Positions 52,806-61,255 of a stretch of 64,000 nt of DNA are shown here, one piece after another. The notes under the pieces were generated by a model. It was not told the DNA's origin and did no database searches. It saw nothing but the letters and a program-made list of their open reading frames with translations. Within the stretch, counting starts at the first letter, position 1; every line of letters starts with the position of its first letter. The translations under genes were made by a program, and so were the position numbers. Source of the DNA: Sporocytophaga myxococcoides (GTDB lineage Bacteria; Bacteroidota; Bacteroidia; Cytophagales; Cytophagaceae); contig NZ_BBLT01000002.1 in the NCBI RefSeq assembly GCF_000775915.1, forward strand, positions 434,001-498,000, in the 5' to 3' direction.

Positions 52806-53432
52806 ATGGAACTTTCTGTAGTAAATAATAAAGGAAAAGATACTGGTAGAAAAGTTGTTTTATCAGATAATATATTTGCAGCTGAGATCAATGATCACGC
52901 AATATATCTTGATGTTAAGCAATTTCTTGCAAATCAGCGTCAAGGAACGCATAAGGCAAAAGAAAGAGCTGAAGTTGCATTCTCAACAAAAAAGCTGAAA
53001 AAACAAAAAGGTACCGGAGGTGCAAGGTCAGGAAGTAGAAAATCACCTGTATTTGTTGGAGGAGGTACTATATTTGGTCCTAGACCAAGAGATTATAGAT
53101 TTAAGCTAAATAAAAAGCTAAAAACTCTTGCTAGGAGATCTGCATTGACTTATAAAGCTAAATCAAATAATATTTCTGTTTTAGAAAATCTATCTTTTGA
53201 TAAGCCTAAAACTAAAGTATACATTGACTTGCTTAAGAATCTAAGCTTAAGTGATAAAAAAACACTCTTAGTACTTGGTGATTCAAACAAGAATGTATTT
53301 TTGTCAAGCAGGAATTTGAGAAATGCTAAAGTTATAACTTTTGATCAATTAAAAACATTTGATGTTCTTAAAGCTGATAAAGTTGTGCTTGCAGAAGGTT
53401 CAGTTGCAAAATTAGAAGAATTACTGGGTTAA
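52806..53432 (+). CDS. rplD: 50S ribosomal protein L4
   Basis: 208 residues. The exit-tunnel loop is visible near residues 44-90 ([45 protein letters not shown]), with the remaining globular Rossmann-like part following. In E. coli L4 represses the S10 operon; whether it does so here is not shown. It has one base between its stop and rplW. Confidence 0.97.
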   Translation: MELSVVNNKGKDTGRKVVLSDNIFAAEINDHAIYLDVKQFLANQRQGTHKAKERAEVAFSTKKLKKQKGTGGARSGSRKSPVFVGGGTIFGPRPRDYRFKLNKKLKTLARRSALTYKAKSNNISVLENLSFDKPKTKVYIDLLKNLSLSDKKTLLVLGDSNKNVFLSSRNLRNAKVITFDQLKTFDVLKADKVVLAEGSVAKLEELLG

Positions 53433-53433
53433 T

Positions 53434-53724
53434 ATGAAAAATATTTTAATTAAACCCCTTGTAACTGAAAAGGTTACAGTCCTTAATGAAAAGGGAAAAT
53501 ATGGGTTTGTTGTAGATAAATCTGCTAATAAGATCCAGATAAAGCAGGCTGTTGAGAAACAGTATGGTGTAAATGTTGAAGAAGTTAAAACATTGATCGC
53601 ACCTGGAAAGAAGAAAACGAGATATACCAAAGCTGGAATTATGGCAGGTAAAACTTCTTCTTATAAAAAAGCAATTGTTAAAGTTGCTGAAGGTGAAATT
53701 ATTGATTTTTACGGAGGACTATAG
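53434..53724 (+). CDS. rplW: 50S ribosomal protein L23
   Basis: 96 residues. ILIKPLVTEKVT at the N-terminus and KYGFVVDKSANKIQIKQAVEKQYGV (in parts, near residues 22-47) are the family core, with the tunnel-exit loop near KKKTRYTKAGI. L23 forms the docking site for trigger factor and SRP at the tunnel exit. The position between L4 and L2 is the normal one. Confidence 0.97.
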   Translation: MKNILIKPLVTEKVTVLNEKGKYGFVVDKSANKIQIKQAVEKQYGVNVEEVKTLIAPGKKKTRYTKAGIMAGKTSSYKKAIVKVAEGEIIDFYGGL

Positions 53725-53736
53725 AATTTAATCAAG

Positions 53737-54558
53737 ATGGCTGTTAAAAAATTCAGACCCATAACTCCAGGAACTAGATTTAGAGTCGGTTCTACTTTCG
53801 ATGAGATTACTTCAGATGTACCTGAGAAATCTCTTTTAACTTCGGTTAAAAGAAGTGGAGGAAGAAATAACTCCGGGAAGATGACCATGAGATATATCGG
53901 AGGTGGTCACAAAAAGCAATATCGTATTATTGATTTTAAAAGGGATAAGAATAATATTCCAGCGACAGTAAAATCAATTGAATATGATCCAAATAGAAGT
54001 GCAAGGATTGCTTTGCTTTATTATGCTGATGGAGAGAAAAGATATATCTTAGCACCAGATGGATTAAAAGTTGGTACAAAGGTAGTTTCGGGTAAAGGTA
54101 TTGCACCAGAAATTGGAAATAGCTTAGCTCTTTCAGATATACCATTAGGTACAATTATACACAATGTTGAGCTTAAGAAAGGTAAAGGCGGTGCTTTAGC
54201 TAGAAGCGCTGGAACTTATGCTCAATTGGTTGCTAGAGAAGGAAAGTACGCAACTGTTAAGCTTCCTTCCGGCGAAATGAGATTGGTACTTGCTGAATGT
54301 GTTGCAACCGTTGGCTCAGTTTCTAATCAAGATCACATGAACCTTACTGCTGGAAAAGCGGGAAGATCAAGATGGTTAGGTGTTAGACCAAGAACAAGAG
54401 GTGTTGCAATGAACCCTGTTGATCATCCAATGGGAGGTGGGGAAGGTAGAGCTTCGGGTGGTCATCCAAGATCAAGAAAAGGACTTTTAGCTAAAGGCAA
54501 AAAGACTAGAAATAATAATAAATATTCCAAGGATCTAATTGTTTCAAGGAGAAAATAA
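53737..54558 (+). CDS. rplB: 50S ribosomal protein L2
   Basis: 273 residues, full length. [19 protein letters not shown] near residues 42-60 and the catalytic-centre region [20 protein letters not shown] near 222-241, including the conserved His in DHPMGGGEG, are complete. The C-terminus is basic ([19 protein letters not shown]). It follows rplW by 12 bases and precedes rpsS by 10. Confidence 0.98.
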   Translation: MAVKKFRPITPGTRFRVGSTFDEITSDVPEKSLLTSVKRSGGRNNSGKMTMRYIGGGHKKQYRIIDFKRDKNNIPATVKSIEYDPNRSARIALLYYADGEKRYILAPDGLKVGTKVVSGKGIAPEIGNSLALSDIPLGTIIHNVELKKGKGGALARSAGTYAQLVAREGKYATVKLPSGEMRLVLAECVATVGSVSNQDHMNLTAGKAGRSRWLGVRPRTRGVAMNPVDHPMGGGEGRASGGHPRSRKGLLAKGKKTRNNNKYSKDLIVSRRK

Positions 54559-54568
54559 AGGCTAAACG

Positions 54569-54847
54569 ATGGGACGTTCTCTAAAAAAAGGGCCATATAT
54601 AGATTTCCGTCTGGACAAGAAAGTTCAGACTATGAATGAATCAGGAAAAAAATCAGTTATTAAAACTTGGTCTCGCAGATCAATGATATCACCTGATTTT
54701 GTAGGCCACACATTTGCAGTTCATAACGGTAATAAGTTTATACCTGTATATGTAACAGAAAATATGGTAGGACACAAGCTGGGTGAATTTGCACCTACTC
54801 GTAACTTTAGAGGTCACACAGCTAAAAAAGACAAAGGTAAAAAATAA
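54569..54847 (+). CDS. rpsS: 30S ribosomal protein S19
   Basis: 92 residues. [36 protein letters not shown] near residues 29-46 and [16 protein letters not shown] near 66-81 are diagnostic. S19 lies in the 30S head and contacts the 50S subunit. Gap to rplV is two bases. Confidence 0.98.
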   Translation: MGRSLKKGPYIDFRLDKKVQTMNESGKKSVIKTWSRRSMISPDFVGHTFAVHNGNKFIPVYVTENMVGHKLGEFAPTRNFRGHTAKKDKGKK

Positions 54848-54849
54848 TT

Positions 54850-55422
54850 ATGGAAGCAGCTGTTAAACAAAGAAGATCTGTAGTTAAAAAGAAAAAGAAA
54901 GAGGCTGCATTAAAAGCTTCTTTTGATGGATCTGTAGTTGCGAAACTACGCAATGTTCCTACATCTCCAAGAAAGATGAGATTAGTTGCTGACTTAGTTA
55001 GAGGTATTAAAGCAAATGCAGCTTTAGCTATGCTAAAATATCAGCCTCAGTCTGGTGCTAAGAAAATTGAGAAATTATTATTATCTGCTATTTCTGATTG
55101 GCAAATTAAATATCCTAATGAAAGACTTGAGGATGCTGACTTAGTAATAAAGGATATATTTGTTGATGGTGGAAGAATCCTTAAAAGATTACGTCCTGCC
55201 CCACAAGGAAGAGCTCACAGAGTTAGAAAAAGATCTAACCATATAACACTAGTATTAGCTAGCCTTAATGGTGTTGCTTCACCTGCTACCGAAGTTAAGA
55301 AGGAAGAGACTAATTCAAAGTCTGTTGAAGGAGAGAAGAAGGAGGCTAAAGCGAAAAGTCCAAAGGCAAAGAGTGCTGCAAAAACCGAAGTTAAAAAAGC
55401 TACCAAAAAATCCGAAAAGTAA
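54850..55422 (+). CDS. rplV: 50S ribosomal protein L22 with long charged tails
   Basis: 190 residues against about 110 in E. coli. The conserved core spans roughly residues 33-137 ([21 protein letters not shown], ...[27 protein letters not shown] in parts), including the tunnel-lining hairpin. Added are a basic N-terminal part ([16 protein letters not shown]) and a C-terminal tail of about 50 residues almost entirely of Lys, Glu, Ala, Ser and Thr. The tail is likely disordered and would lie on the ribosome surface near the exit. No frame disruption is seen. Confidence 0.96.
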   Translation: MEAAVKQRRSVVKKKKKEAALKASFDGSVVAKLRNVPTSPRKMRLVADLVRGIKANAALAMLKYQPQSGAKKIEKLLLSAISDWQIKYPNERLEDADLVIKDIFVDGGRILKRLRPAPQGRAHRVRKRSNHITLVLASLNGVASPATEVKKEETNSKSVEGEKKEAKAKSPKAKSAAKTEVKKATKKSEK

Positions 55423-55427
55423 TAAAC

Positions 55428-56180
55428 ATGGGACAGAAAGTAAATCCTACTGGTTTTAGATTAGGAATCGTAAAAGGATGGGATTCTAATTGGTATGGAG
55501 GTAAAACCTTCTCTGATAAGTTAGTTGAAGACGAAAAAATCAGAAAGTATGTTTTTGCCAGAATTCCAAAAGGTGGTATTGCTAAAATCATCATAGAAAG
55601 AACTCTAAAAAGAATTACACTTACTATAAATACAGCTCGTCCAGGTGTTGTTATCGGTAAAGGTGGAGCTGAAGTTGATAAGATCAAGGAAGAGTTAAAG
55701 AAAGTTACAGGTAAAGATGTTCAAATTAATATCTTTGAAATTAAGAGACCTGAGCTTGATGCTAAACTTGTTGGAGAATCGATAGCTCAGCAATTGCAAG
55801 CTAGAATTTCTTACAGAAGAGCTATGAAGCAAGCAATTGCTTCAACAATGAGAGTTGGTGCTCAAGGTATTAAAATTAAATTAGGTGGACGTTTAGGTGG
55901 TGCTGAGATGGCTCGTAATGAGCAATATAAGGAAGGAAGAATACCACTACATACATTAAGAGCTGATATTGACTATGCTGTCTCTGAAGCCTTGACAGTT
56001 TATGGAAAAATCGGTATCAAGGTATGGATTTTCAAAGGTGAAGTTTTTGGAAAAAGGGATTTGTCTCCTAATGTAGGTCTTGCAAGTGCATCTGCAAATG
56101 TTCCTGCTGAAGGTAATGCACCACAAAATAGAGGTGGAAAGAAAAAGTCCGAAGGTGGACCAAAAAGAAAAAGAAAATAA
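55428..56180 (+). CDS. rpsC: 30S ribosomal protein S3
   Basis: 250 residues. [21 protein letters not shown] at the start, the KH domain element [19 protein letters not shown] near residues 69-87 and GVQ-like [20 protein letters not shown] near 144-163 identify it. The tail after about residue 215 is low-complexity and basic (ending [15 protein letters not shown]). A 59-base gap with two small hairpins follows, the longest gap in this part of the operon. Confidence 0.98.
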   Translation: MGQKVNPTGFRLGIVKGWDSNWYGGKTFSDKLVEDEKIRKYVFARIPKGGIAKIIIERTLKRITLTINTARPGVVIGKGGAEVDKIKEELKKVTGKDVQINIFEIKRPELDAKLVGESIAQQLQARISYRRAMKQAIASTMRVGAQGIKIKLGGRLGGAEMARNEQYKEGRIPLHTLRADIDYAVSEALTVYGKIGIKVWIFKGEVFGKRDLSPNVGLASASANVPAEGNAPQNRGGKKKSEGGPKRKRK

Positions 56181-56189
56181 CAAGAGGTT

Positions 56190-56223
56190 TTTACTGCAAT
56201 AGTAAAGAGTTGGTTAGGCAACT
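56190..56223 (+). other. Two adjacent small hairpins in the rpsC-rplP gap
   Basis: TTTACT-GCAAT-AGTAAA at 56190-56206 and AGTTG-GTTAGG-CAACT at 56208-56223 follow each other directly in the only sizeable gap between rplC and rpsN. Neither has a T-run. They could be an mRNA processing or regulatory site. Confidence 0.35.
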
Positions 56224-56239
56224 GTAAAAGTTTAAAAGA

Positions 56240-56659
56240 ATGTTACAGCCAAAAAGAACAAAATTTAGGAAGCAACAAAAGGGTAGAAACAGAGGGATTG
56301 CGACAAGAGGTTTTAGTATAGAATTTGGATCTTTCGCTATCAAGGCTCTGGAGCCTGGTATGATAACCAGCCGTCAGTTAGAGGCTGCTCGTATTGCTAT
56401 GACTAGAGCAATGAAAAGAGAAGGACAAGTTTGGATAAGAATTTTTCCAGATAAGCCAATAACTAAGAAGCCTGCTGAGGTTCGTATGGGTAAAGGTAAA
56501 GGAGCTCCTGAATATTGGGTGGCTGTGATTAAGCCAGGAACTATTCTTTTCGAATCAACAGGTATTTCGAAAGAAACTGCAATGGAATCTCTGAGACTTG
56601 CAGCCCAAAAATTACCAGTAAAAACTAAATTTGTTGTTCGTCCAGATTACGAAGGTTAA
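56240..56659 (+). CDS. rplP: 50S ribosomal protein L16
   Basis: 139 residues of standard L16: [19 protein letters not shown] at the start, the Arg at [17 protein letters not shown] near residues 26-42, and [19 protein letters not shown] near 77-95. It lies near the A site of the large subunit. Only 4 bases separate its stop from rpmC. Confidence 0.98.
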   Translation: MLQPKRTKFRKQQKGRNRGIATRGFSIEFGSFAIKALEPGMITSRQLEAARIAMTRAMKREGQVWIRIFPDKPITKKPAEVRMGKGKGAPEYWVAVIKPGTILFESTGISKETAMESLRLAAQKLPVKTKFVVRPDYEG

Positions 56660-56663
56660 TTCA

Positions 56664-56861
56664 ATGAAAACTTCTGATATAAAATCTCTAAACGCTGCTG
56701 ATTTAAAGAGTAGAATCTCTGCAGAGCAAGAGGCTCTTGCAAAATTAAAATTTGCACATGCTATTTCTCCAATTGAAAATCCTATGAAGATTAGGGAGGC
56801 AAAAAAAGTAATAGCTCGTCTTCAGACAGCTTTGAGTGAAAAGGTTAAATCCAAATCCTAA
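56664..56861 (+). CDS. rpmC: 50S ribosomal protein L29
   Basis: 65 residues with the start at the ATG at 56664 (MKTSDIKSLNAADLKSRI); the longer frame to 56631 would overlap rplP. The helical hairpin with EALAKLKFAHAISPIENPMKIREAKKVIARL (in parts) is normal for L29, which sits beside L23 at the tunnel exit. Confidence 0.96.
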   Translation: MKTSDIKSLNAADLKSRISAEQEALAKLKFAHAISPIENPMKIREAKKVIARLQTALSEKVKSKS

Positions 56862-56874
56862 TCTTTAGATTATT

Positions 56875-57132
56875 ATGGAGCAAAGAAATTTTAGAAAAGA
56901 GAGAGTTGGTAAAGTCGTTAGTAATAAAATGACAAAATCAATTACAGTAGCTGTAGAAAGAAAAGTTAAGCATGCTAAATATGGTAAGTTTCTAAACAAG
57001 ACTACTAAATTTATGGCTCATGACGAAAAAAATGAATGTGGTATCGGTGATACTGTAAAGATCATGGAAACTCGTCCGCTGAGCAAATTAAAAAGATGGA
57101 GATTAGTTGAAATTATTGAAAAGGCGAAATAA
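56875..57132 (+). CDS. rpsQ: 30S ribosomal protein S17
   Basis: 85 residues. [26 protein letters not shown] (in parts) and [23 protein letters not shown] near residues 59-81 are the family signature. It binds the 5' domain of 16S rRNA. Two bases separate it from rplN. Confidence 0.97.
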   Translation: MEQRNFRKERVGKVVSNKMTKSITVAVERKVKHAKYGKFLNKTTKFMAHDEKNECGIGDTVKIMETRPLSKLKRWRLVEIIEKAK

Positions 57133-57134
57133 CC

Positions 57135-57503
57135 ATGATACAGCAGGAATCAAGATTAAATGTAGCTGATAATAGCGGAGCTAAAGAGGTTTTAGTTATT
57201 AGAGTTTTGGGTGGAACAAAAAAGAAATATGCTTCCATCGGCGATAAAGTAGTAGTAACTGTTAAACATGCTCTTTCGTCTAGCAACTTAAAAAAAGGAA
57301 CAGTTTCTAAAGCTGTTATAGTTAGGACAAAAAAAGAGGTTAGGAGAGTAGATGGTTCTTACATAAGATTCTCTGATAATGCTGTTGTTTTACTAAACAA
57401 CAATGATGAACCTAGAGGAACTCGTATCTTCGGACCAGTCGCTAGAGAATTAAGAGAGAAACAGTTTATGAAGATTGTATCACTTGCTCCTGAAGTATTA
57501 TAA
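57135..57503 (+). CDS. rplN: 50S ribosomal protein L14
   Basis: 122 residues. [22 protein letters not shown] at the start and [27 protein letters not shown] (in parts, near residues 81-107) are complete. L14 is the docking site of RsfS, whose gene lies 23 kb away in this window. Confidence 0.98.
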   Translation: MIQQESRLNVADNSGAKEVLVIRVLGGTKKKYASIGDKVVVTVKHALSSSNLKKGTVSKAVIVRTKKEVRRVDGSYIRFSDNAVVLLNNNDEPRGTRIFGPVARELREKQFMKIVSLAPEVL

Positions 57504-57507
57504 TATT

Positions 57508-57837
57508 ATGGCAACTACAAATAAAAAATTACATATAAAAGCAGGTGATACTGTAAAAGTTATTGCCGGCGATTTTCGTGGTAAGACAGGAACAATTAAA
57601 AGTGTTGATGTTACTGGTAACAAGGCTATTGTTGAAGGCCTTAATATGGTAACAAAGCATACAAAGCCTACGGCTACGAATCCAAATGGTGGTATTGTAA
57701 AAAAAGAGGCGCCTATTCATGCTAGTAACTTAATGGTAGTGGATTCAAAGGGGACAGCTTCAAGAATAGGAAGAAAGTTAGATTCAAAAGGTAAGCTTCA
57801 GAGATACTCAAAGAAAACTGGAGACATAATAAAGTAA
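57508..57837 (+). CDS. rplX: 50S ribosomal protein L24
   Basis: 109 residues from the ATG at 57508 ([21 protein letters not shown]); an earlier in-frame codon would overlap rplN. The KOW motif [18 protein letters not shown] (residues 13-30) and [10 protein letters not shown] near 49-58 identify it. L24 starts 50S assembly. Confidence 0.97.
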   Translation: MATTNKKLHIKAGDTVKVIAGDFRGKTGTIKSVDVTGNKAIVEGLNMVTKHTKPTATNPNGGIVKKEAPIHASNLMVVDSKGTASRIGRKLDSKGKLQRYSKKTGDIIK

Positions 57838-57841
57838 GGAT

Positions 57842-58396
57842 ATGGCTATTCCAAGACTAAAGGATAAATACAATAAAGAAATTGTTGCTCAATTAAAAAG
57901 CAAATTTCAGTATAAATCTCAGATGCAGGTTCCAAAATTAACAAAGATTGTTGTTAATAAAGGTATGGGAGCCGCTGTTTCAGATAAAAAGATTGTTGAT
58001 GTTGGAGTTGAAGAGTTGACAATAATTACTGGTCAAAAGGCATTAGCAACAAAATCGAAAAAGGCTATCTCAAATTTTAAGCTTAGAGAAAATATGCCAA
58101 TTGGCGCAAAAGTAACTTTGCGTGGAGATAGAATGTACGAATTTATGGATAGATTAATGTCAATTGCATTACCAAGGGTTCGTGACTTTAGAGGGATAAG
58201 CGATAAAGGTTTTGACGGTAAAGGCAATTACACTTTGGGAGTAAAAGAGCAAATAATATTCCCTGAGATTAGTATCGATAAAGTAAGTAAAATTTCTGGT
58301 ATGGATATTACTTTTGTTACTACAGCAAATACAGACGAAGAAAGTCTGGAGTTATTAAAATCATTCGGTCTACCTTTCGCAGGACAGAAAAAATAA
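57842..58396 (+). CDS. rplE: 50S ribosomal protein L5
   Basis: 184 residues. [14 protein letters not shown] near residues 32-45, [27 protein letters not shown] (in parts) and [16 protein letters not shown] near 127-142 are typical. L5 contacts 5S rRNA and the P-site tRNA. The ATG lies 4 bases after the rplX stop. Confidence 0.98.
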   Translation: MAIPRLKDKYNKEIVAQLKSKFQYKSQMQVPKLTKIVVNKGMGAAVSDKKIVDVGVEELTIITGQKALATKSKKAISNFKLRENMPIGAKVTLRGDRMYEFMDRLMSIALPRVRDFRGISDKGFDGKGNYTLGVKEQIIFPEISIDKVSKISGMDITFVTTANTDEESLELLKSFGLPFAGQKK

Positions 58397-58401
58397 TTGA
58401 A

Positions 58402-58671
58402 ATGGCAAAAGAATCAGTAAAAGCTAGAGAGAGAAAAAGAATCAAACTCGTAGCTAAATACGCTAAAAAAAGAGAAGAGCTTAAAGCTAACGGTGATTTC
58501 TTAGGTCTGGATAAATTACCGAGAAATTCCTCAAAGGTGAGATTACACAATAGGTGTAAATTAACAGGGAGACCAAGAGGTTATATGAGGAAGTTTGGGA
58601 TCTCCAGAGTTACATTTAGAGAAATGGCCTCTGCAGGAAAAATTCCTGGTGTAACGAAAGCAAGTTGGTAA
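58402..58671 (+). CDS. rpsN: 30S ribosomal protein S14, zinc-independent form
   Basis: 89 residues, the long form without the CxxC-CxxC zinc ribbon (only one Cys, in [21 protein letters not shown]). The C-terminal [15 protein letters not shown] is normal. It is followed by a 94-base structured gap, after which the operon continues with rpsH. Confidence 0.97.
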   Translation: MAKESVKARERKRIKLVAKYAKKREELKANGDFLGLDKLPRNSSKVRLHNRCKLTGRPRGYMRKFGISRVTFREMASAGKIPGVTKASW

Positions 58672-58681
58672 TTTTTTAATA

Positions 58682-58706
58682 AAGATTTTCTTTTTCAAAA
58701 AATCTT
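58682..58706 (+). repeat. Stem-loop in the rpsN-rpsH gap
   Basis: AAGATTTT at 58682-58689 is perfectly paired with AAAATCTT at 58699-58706 around nine bases. It lies 11 bases after the rpsN stop and ends just before the -7 element at 58709, so it may take part in termination or in mRNA processing. Confidence 0.45.
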
Positions 58707-58708
58707 CT

Positions 58709-58716
58709 TAAATTTG
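58709..58716 (+). promoter_or_regulatory. Possible internal promoter (-7 element) before rpsH
   Basis: TAAATTTG matches TAnnTTTG. The upstream element would be TTTTC at about 58686-58690, an imperfect match 18 bases away. The sequence GCAGCCC following the element resembles the other promoters in this array. Confidence 0.5.
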
Positions 58717-58718
58717 CA

Positions 58719-58745
58719 GCCCTGATTCGGGGCTTTTAATTTTAA
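58719..58745 (+). other. GC hairpin with T-rich tail in the rpsH leader
   Basis: GCCC at 58719-58722 pairs with GGGC at 58730-58733 around a seven-base loop and is followed by TTTTAATTTTAAT. It is short for a terminator, and would lie at the very 5' end of a transcript from the adjacent promoter, so it may be an attenuator or a protein-binding leader. Confidence 0.4.
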
Positions 58746-58765
58746 TATATAAAGAAAAGTTTAAA

Positions 58766-59158
58766 ATGGATCCTATCGCAGATTATTTAACAAGATTGAG
58801 AAACGCTATTAAGGCGAATCATAGGATAGTTGAGGTTCCTGCTTCAAATATAAAGAAAGAAATAACCAAGGTTCTTTTTGATAAGGGTTATATTCAGAAT
58901 TATAAATTTGAAGAAGATGATAAACAAGGGAAAATAAAAATTGCCTTGAAATATAATCCTCTAACTAAACAATCTGCAATTGTTAAAATAGAGAGAATAA
59001 GTTCTCCAGGATTAAGAAAGTATTCTAAATCAGCTACTTTGCCTAGAGTTTTAAATGGCTTGGGTATTGCAATTTTGTCTACTTCCAAAGGTGTTATTAC
59101 TGACAAGGAAGCTAGAGAATTAAATATTGGTGGTGAAGTACTTTGTTATATTTATTAA
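58766..59158 (+). CDS. rpsH: 30S ribosomal protein S8
   Basis: 130 residues. DPIADYLTRLRNAIKANH at the start and the C-terminal SKGVITDKEARELNIGGEVLCYIY match S8. In E. coli S8 represses the spc operon by binding its mRNA; here its gene is the first after the structured gap, which makes a similar control site conceivable. Confidence 0.98.
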   Translation: MDPIADYLTRLRNAIKANHRIVEVPASNIKKEITKVLFDKGYIQNYKFEEDDKQGKIKIALKYNPLTKQSAIVKIERISSPGLRKYSKSATLPRVLNGLGIAILSTSKGVITDKEARELNIGGEVLCYIY

Positions 59159-59175
59159 TATTATAAAAAAATAAT

Positions 59176-59730
59176 ATGTCAAGGATTGGAAAAAAGCCAA
59201 TTGCAATACCTGCTAAGGTTGAAGTAAAGGTTGGTTCTGGAAATTTGGTAGAGATTAAGGGCCCTAAAGGGACTTTGGTTCAAGCTGTTGACTTAGATAT
59301 TAAGGTAACTGTTGAAGGATCCAACTTGAATGTAGAAAGACCTACAGATCAAAAGAGACATAAGGCTTTACATGGATTGTATAGATCATTGCTTAGTAAC
59401 ATGGTGGTTGGAGTTAGTGAAGGTTATAAAATTGATCTCGAATTGGTCGGGGTTGGTTATAAGGCTGCTTCTACTGGTTCCGTGCTAGAACTAAGTTTAG
59501 GATATTCACACAATATATTTGTGGCATTGCCTAATGAAGTTGCTGTAAAAACTTTAACTGAAAAAGGTAAAAACCCAATTGTAACTTTGGAATCAATTGA
59601 TAAACAGTTGATTGGACAAGTGGCTGCAAAAATTCGTTCTCTGAGAAAGGTTGAACCATACAAAGGTAAGGGTATCAGATTTGTTAACGAAGTTGTTAGA
59701 CGTAAAGCTGGTAAAACTGCTGCTAAATAA
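59176..59730 (+). CDS. rplF: 50S ribosomal protein L6
   Basis: 184 residues. SRIGKKPIAIPAKVEVKV at the start, LVEIKGPKGTL near residues 28-38 and the C-terminal VRSLRKVEPYKGKGIRFVNE-like segment (RSLRKVEPYKGKGIRF near 155-170) are as expected. It lies between rpsH and rplR in the usual order, 14 bases before rplR. Confidence 0.98.
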   Translation: MSRIGKKPIAIPAKVEVKVGSGNLVEIKGPKGTLVQAVDLDIKVTVEGSNLNVERPTDQKRHKALHGLYRSLLSNMVVGVSEGYKIDLELVGVGYKAASTGSVLELSLGYSHNIFVALPNEVAVKTLTEKGKNPIVTLESIDKQLIGQVAAKIRSLRKVEPYKGKGIRFVNEVVRRKAGKTAAK

Positions 59731-59744
59731 TAAATTGATTTAAG

Positions 59745-60095
59745 ATGGCTACTAAAAAAGATTTAAGAAGACTGAGGATAAAGAGAAGTATCAGAAAGAA
59801 AATTTCTGGTACAGGAGTTAAGCCAAGACTCTCAGTTTTTAGAAGCAATACAAGTATATATGCTCAAATTATAGATGATATAGCAGGAAAAACAATTATC
59901 AGTGCATCTTCTGTAGAGCTAAAATCCCAAAAAGGAACTAAATCTGAACTTTCTAAAAGTGTCGGTTTAAAGATTGCTGAAAAAGCAAAGAGTAATGGTA
60001 TTTCAGAAGTAGTATTTGATAGAGGTGGATATCTTTATCATGGTAGAGTTAAAGCTTTAGCTGAAGGAGCTAGAGAAGGAGGCCTTAAATTCTAA
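59745..60095 (+). CDS. rplR: 50S ribosomal protein L18
   Basis: 116 residues. [25 protein letters not shown] (in parts), YAQIIDD near 40-46 and [25 protein letters not shown] (in parts, to the end) are diagnostic of this 5S rRNA-binding protein. Five bases separate it from rpsE. Confidence 0.98.
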   Translation: MATKKDLRRLRIKRSIRKKISGTGVKPRLSVFRSNTSIYAQIIDDIAGKTIISASSVELKSQKGTKSELSKSVGLKIAEKAKSNGISEVVFDRGGYLYHGRVKALAEGAREGGLKF

Positions 60096-60100
60096 TCGAT

Positions 60101-60622
60101 ATGTCTCAGGTAAATATTAGATCAGTAAAAGCTAGCGAAATTGACCTTAAAGAAAAGGTAGTAGCTATTCAAAGAGTTGCAAAAGTTGTAAAGGGAGGTC
60201 GTAGATTTAGTTTCTCTGCAATTGTTGTAGTAGGAGATGGTCATGGTGTAGTTGGTTACGGCTTAGGTAAAGCTAATGAGGTAACAGATGCTATCACAAA
60301 AGGTATAGATGATGCAAAGAAGAACCTTATTAAGGTTCCGGTTTTGAAGGGTACCGTACCTCATCCGATTCATGGAAAATATAGTGGAGGATTTGTATTC
60401 TTAAAACCTGCAGCTCCTGGTACTGGAGTAATTGCAGGTGGTGCAATGAGAGCTGTACTTGAAAGTGCTGGCGTTAAAGATGTCTTAGCTAAGTCAAAGG
60501 GGTCTTCTAATCCTCACAACGTTGTTAAAGCTACTTTTGATGCTCTACTAAGAATGAGAGCTCCACACGTTATTGCTCAACAAAGAGGTGTTACATTGGC
60601 AAAAGTATTTACCGGAAAGTAA
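60101..60622 (+). CDS. rpsE: 30S ribosomal protein S5
   Basis: 173 residues. [24 protein letters not shown] (in parts, near residues 27-50) contains the loop involved in decoding accuracy, and [14 protein letters not shown] and [20 protein letters not shown] near 127-146 follow. No change at the usual spectinomycin-resistance loop (KGGRRF) is seen. Gap to rpmD is one base. Confidence 0.98.
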   Translation: MSQVNIRSVKASEIDLKEKVVAIQRVAKVVKGGRRFSFSAIVVVGDGHGVVGYGLGKANEVTDAITKGIDDAKKNLIKVPVLKGTVPHPIHGKYSGGFVFLKPAAPGTGVIAGGAMRAVLESAGVKDVLAKSKGSSNPHNVVKATFDALLRMRAPHVIAQQRGVTLAKVFTGK

Positions 60623-60623
60623 A

Positions 60624-60803
60624 ATGGCTAAGATTAAAATAACTCAAGTTAGAAGTACTATTGATCGTCCAATCGATCAGAAGCTTACAATTAAAGCTTT
60701 AGGACTTGGTAAAATTAATAAAAGTGTTGAGGTAGAAGCAACTCCTCAAATACAAGGAATGGTTAAGAAAGTAAATCACTTGGTAACTGTTAGCAAAATC
60801 TAA
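60624..60803 (+). CDS. rpmD: 50S ribosomal protein L30
   Basis: 59 residues from the ATG at 60624 (MAKIKITQVRSTIDRP); the longer frame would overlap rpsE. LTIKALGLGKINKSVEVE and the end GMVKKVNHLVTVSKI match L30, a protein lost in some bacteria but present here. Two bases lie before rplO. Confidence 0.96.
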   Translation: MAKIKITQVRSTIDRPIDQKLTIKALGLGKINKSVEVEATPQIQGMVKKVNHLVTVSKI

Positions 60804-60805
60804 TT

Positions 60806-61255
60806 ATGAACTTAAGTAATTTGACTCCTGCAAAAGGGTCTGTTAAAAATAGAAAGAGAATTGGTAGAGGTACCGGATCAGGACGTGGCGGAACTTCAAC
60901 AAGAGGTCACAAAGGAGCAAAGTCAAGATCAGGATATTCTAAAAAATCAGGTTTTGAAGGTGGTCAAATGCCTCTTCAAAGAAGAGTTCCAAAATTTGGA
61001 TTTAATAATCCTGACAAAGTAATATTCAAGCCCATTAATTTAGATATAATAAATAATCTTGCAACTGAAAAGAAGTTATCATTGGTAGATGATAAAGTTC
61101 TTTTAGAGAACGGATTAGTTGCTAAATCTGATAAAATTAAAGTTTTGGGAAGAGGAGAGCTAAAAGCGAAATTAGAGATCAAAGCCCATTCTTTTTCTGA
61201 ATCAGCTGTTAAAGCAATTGAAAATGCAGGTGGTAAAGCAATAAAAATTGCATAA
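60806..61255 (+). CDS. rplO: 50S ribosomal protein L15
   Basis: 149 residues. NLSNLTPAKGSVKNRKRIGRGTGSGRG at the start (in parts), GGQMPLQRRVPKFGF near residues 52-66 and the C-terminal SFSESAVKAIENAGGKA are typical. Its stop overlaps the start of secY by one base (TAATG). Confidence 0.98.
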   Translation: MNLSNLTPAKGSVKNRKRIGRGTGSGRGGTSTRGHKGAKSRSGYSKKSGFEGGQMPLQRRVPKFGFNNPDKVIFKPINLDIINNLATEKKLSLVDDKVLLENGLVAKSDKIKVLGRGELKAKLEIKAHSFSESAVKAIENAGGKAIKIA

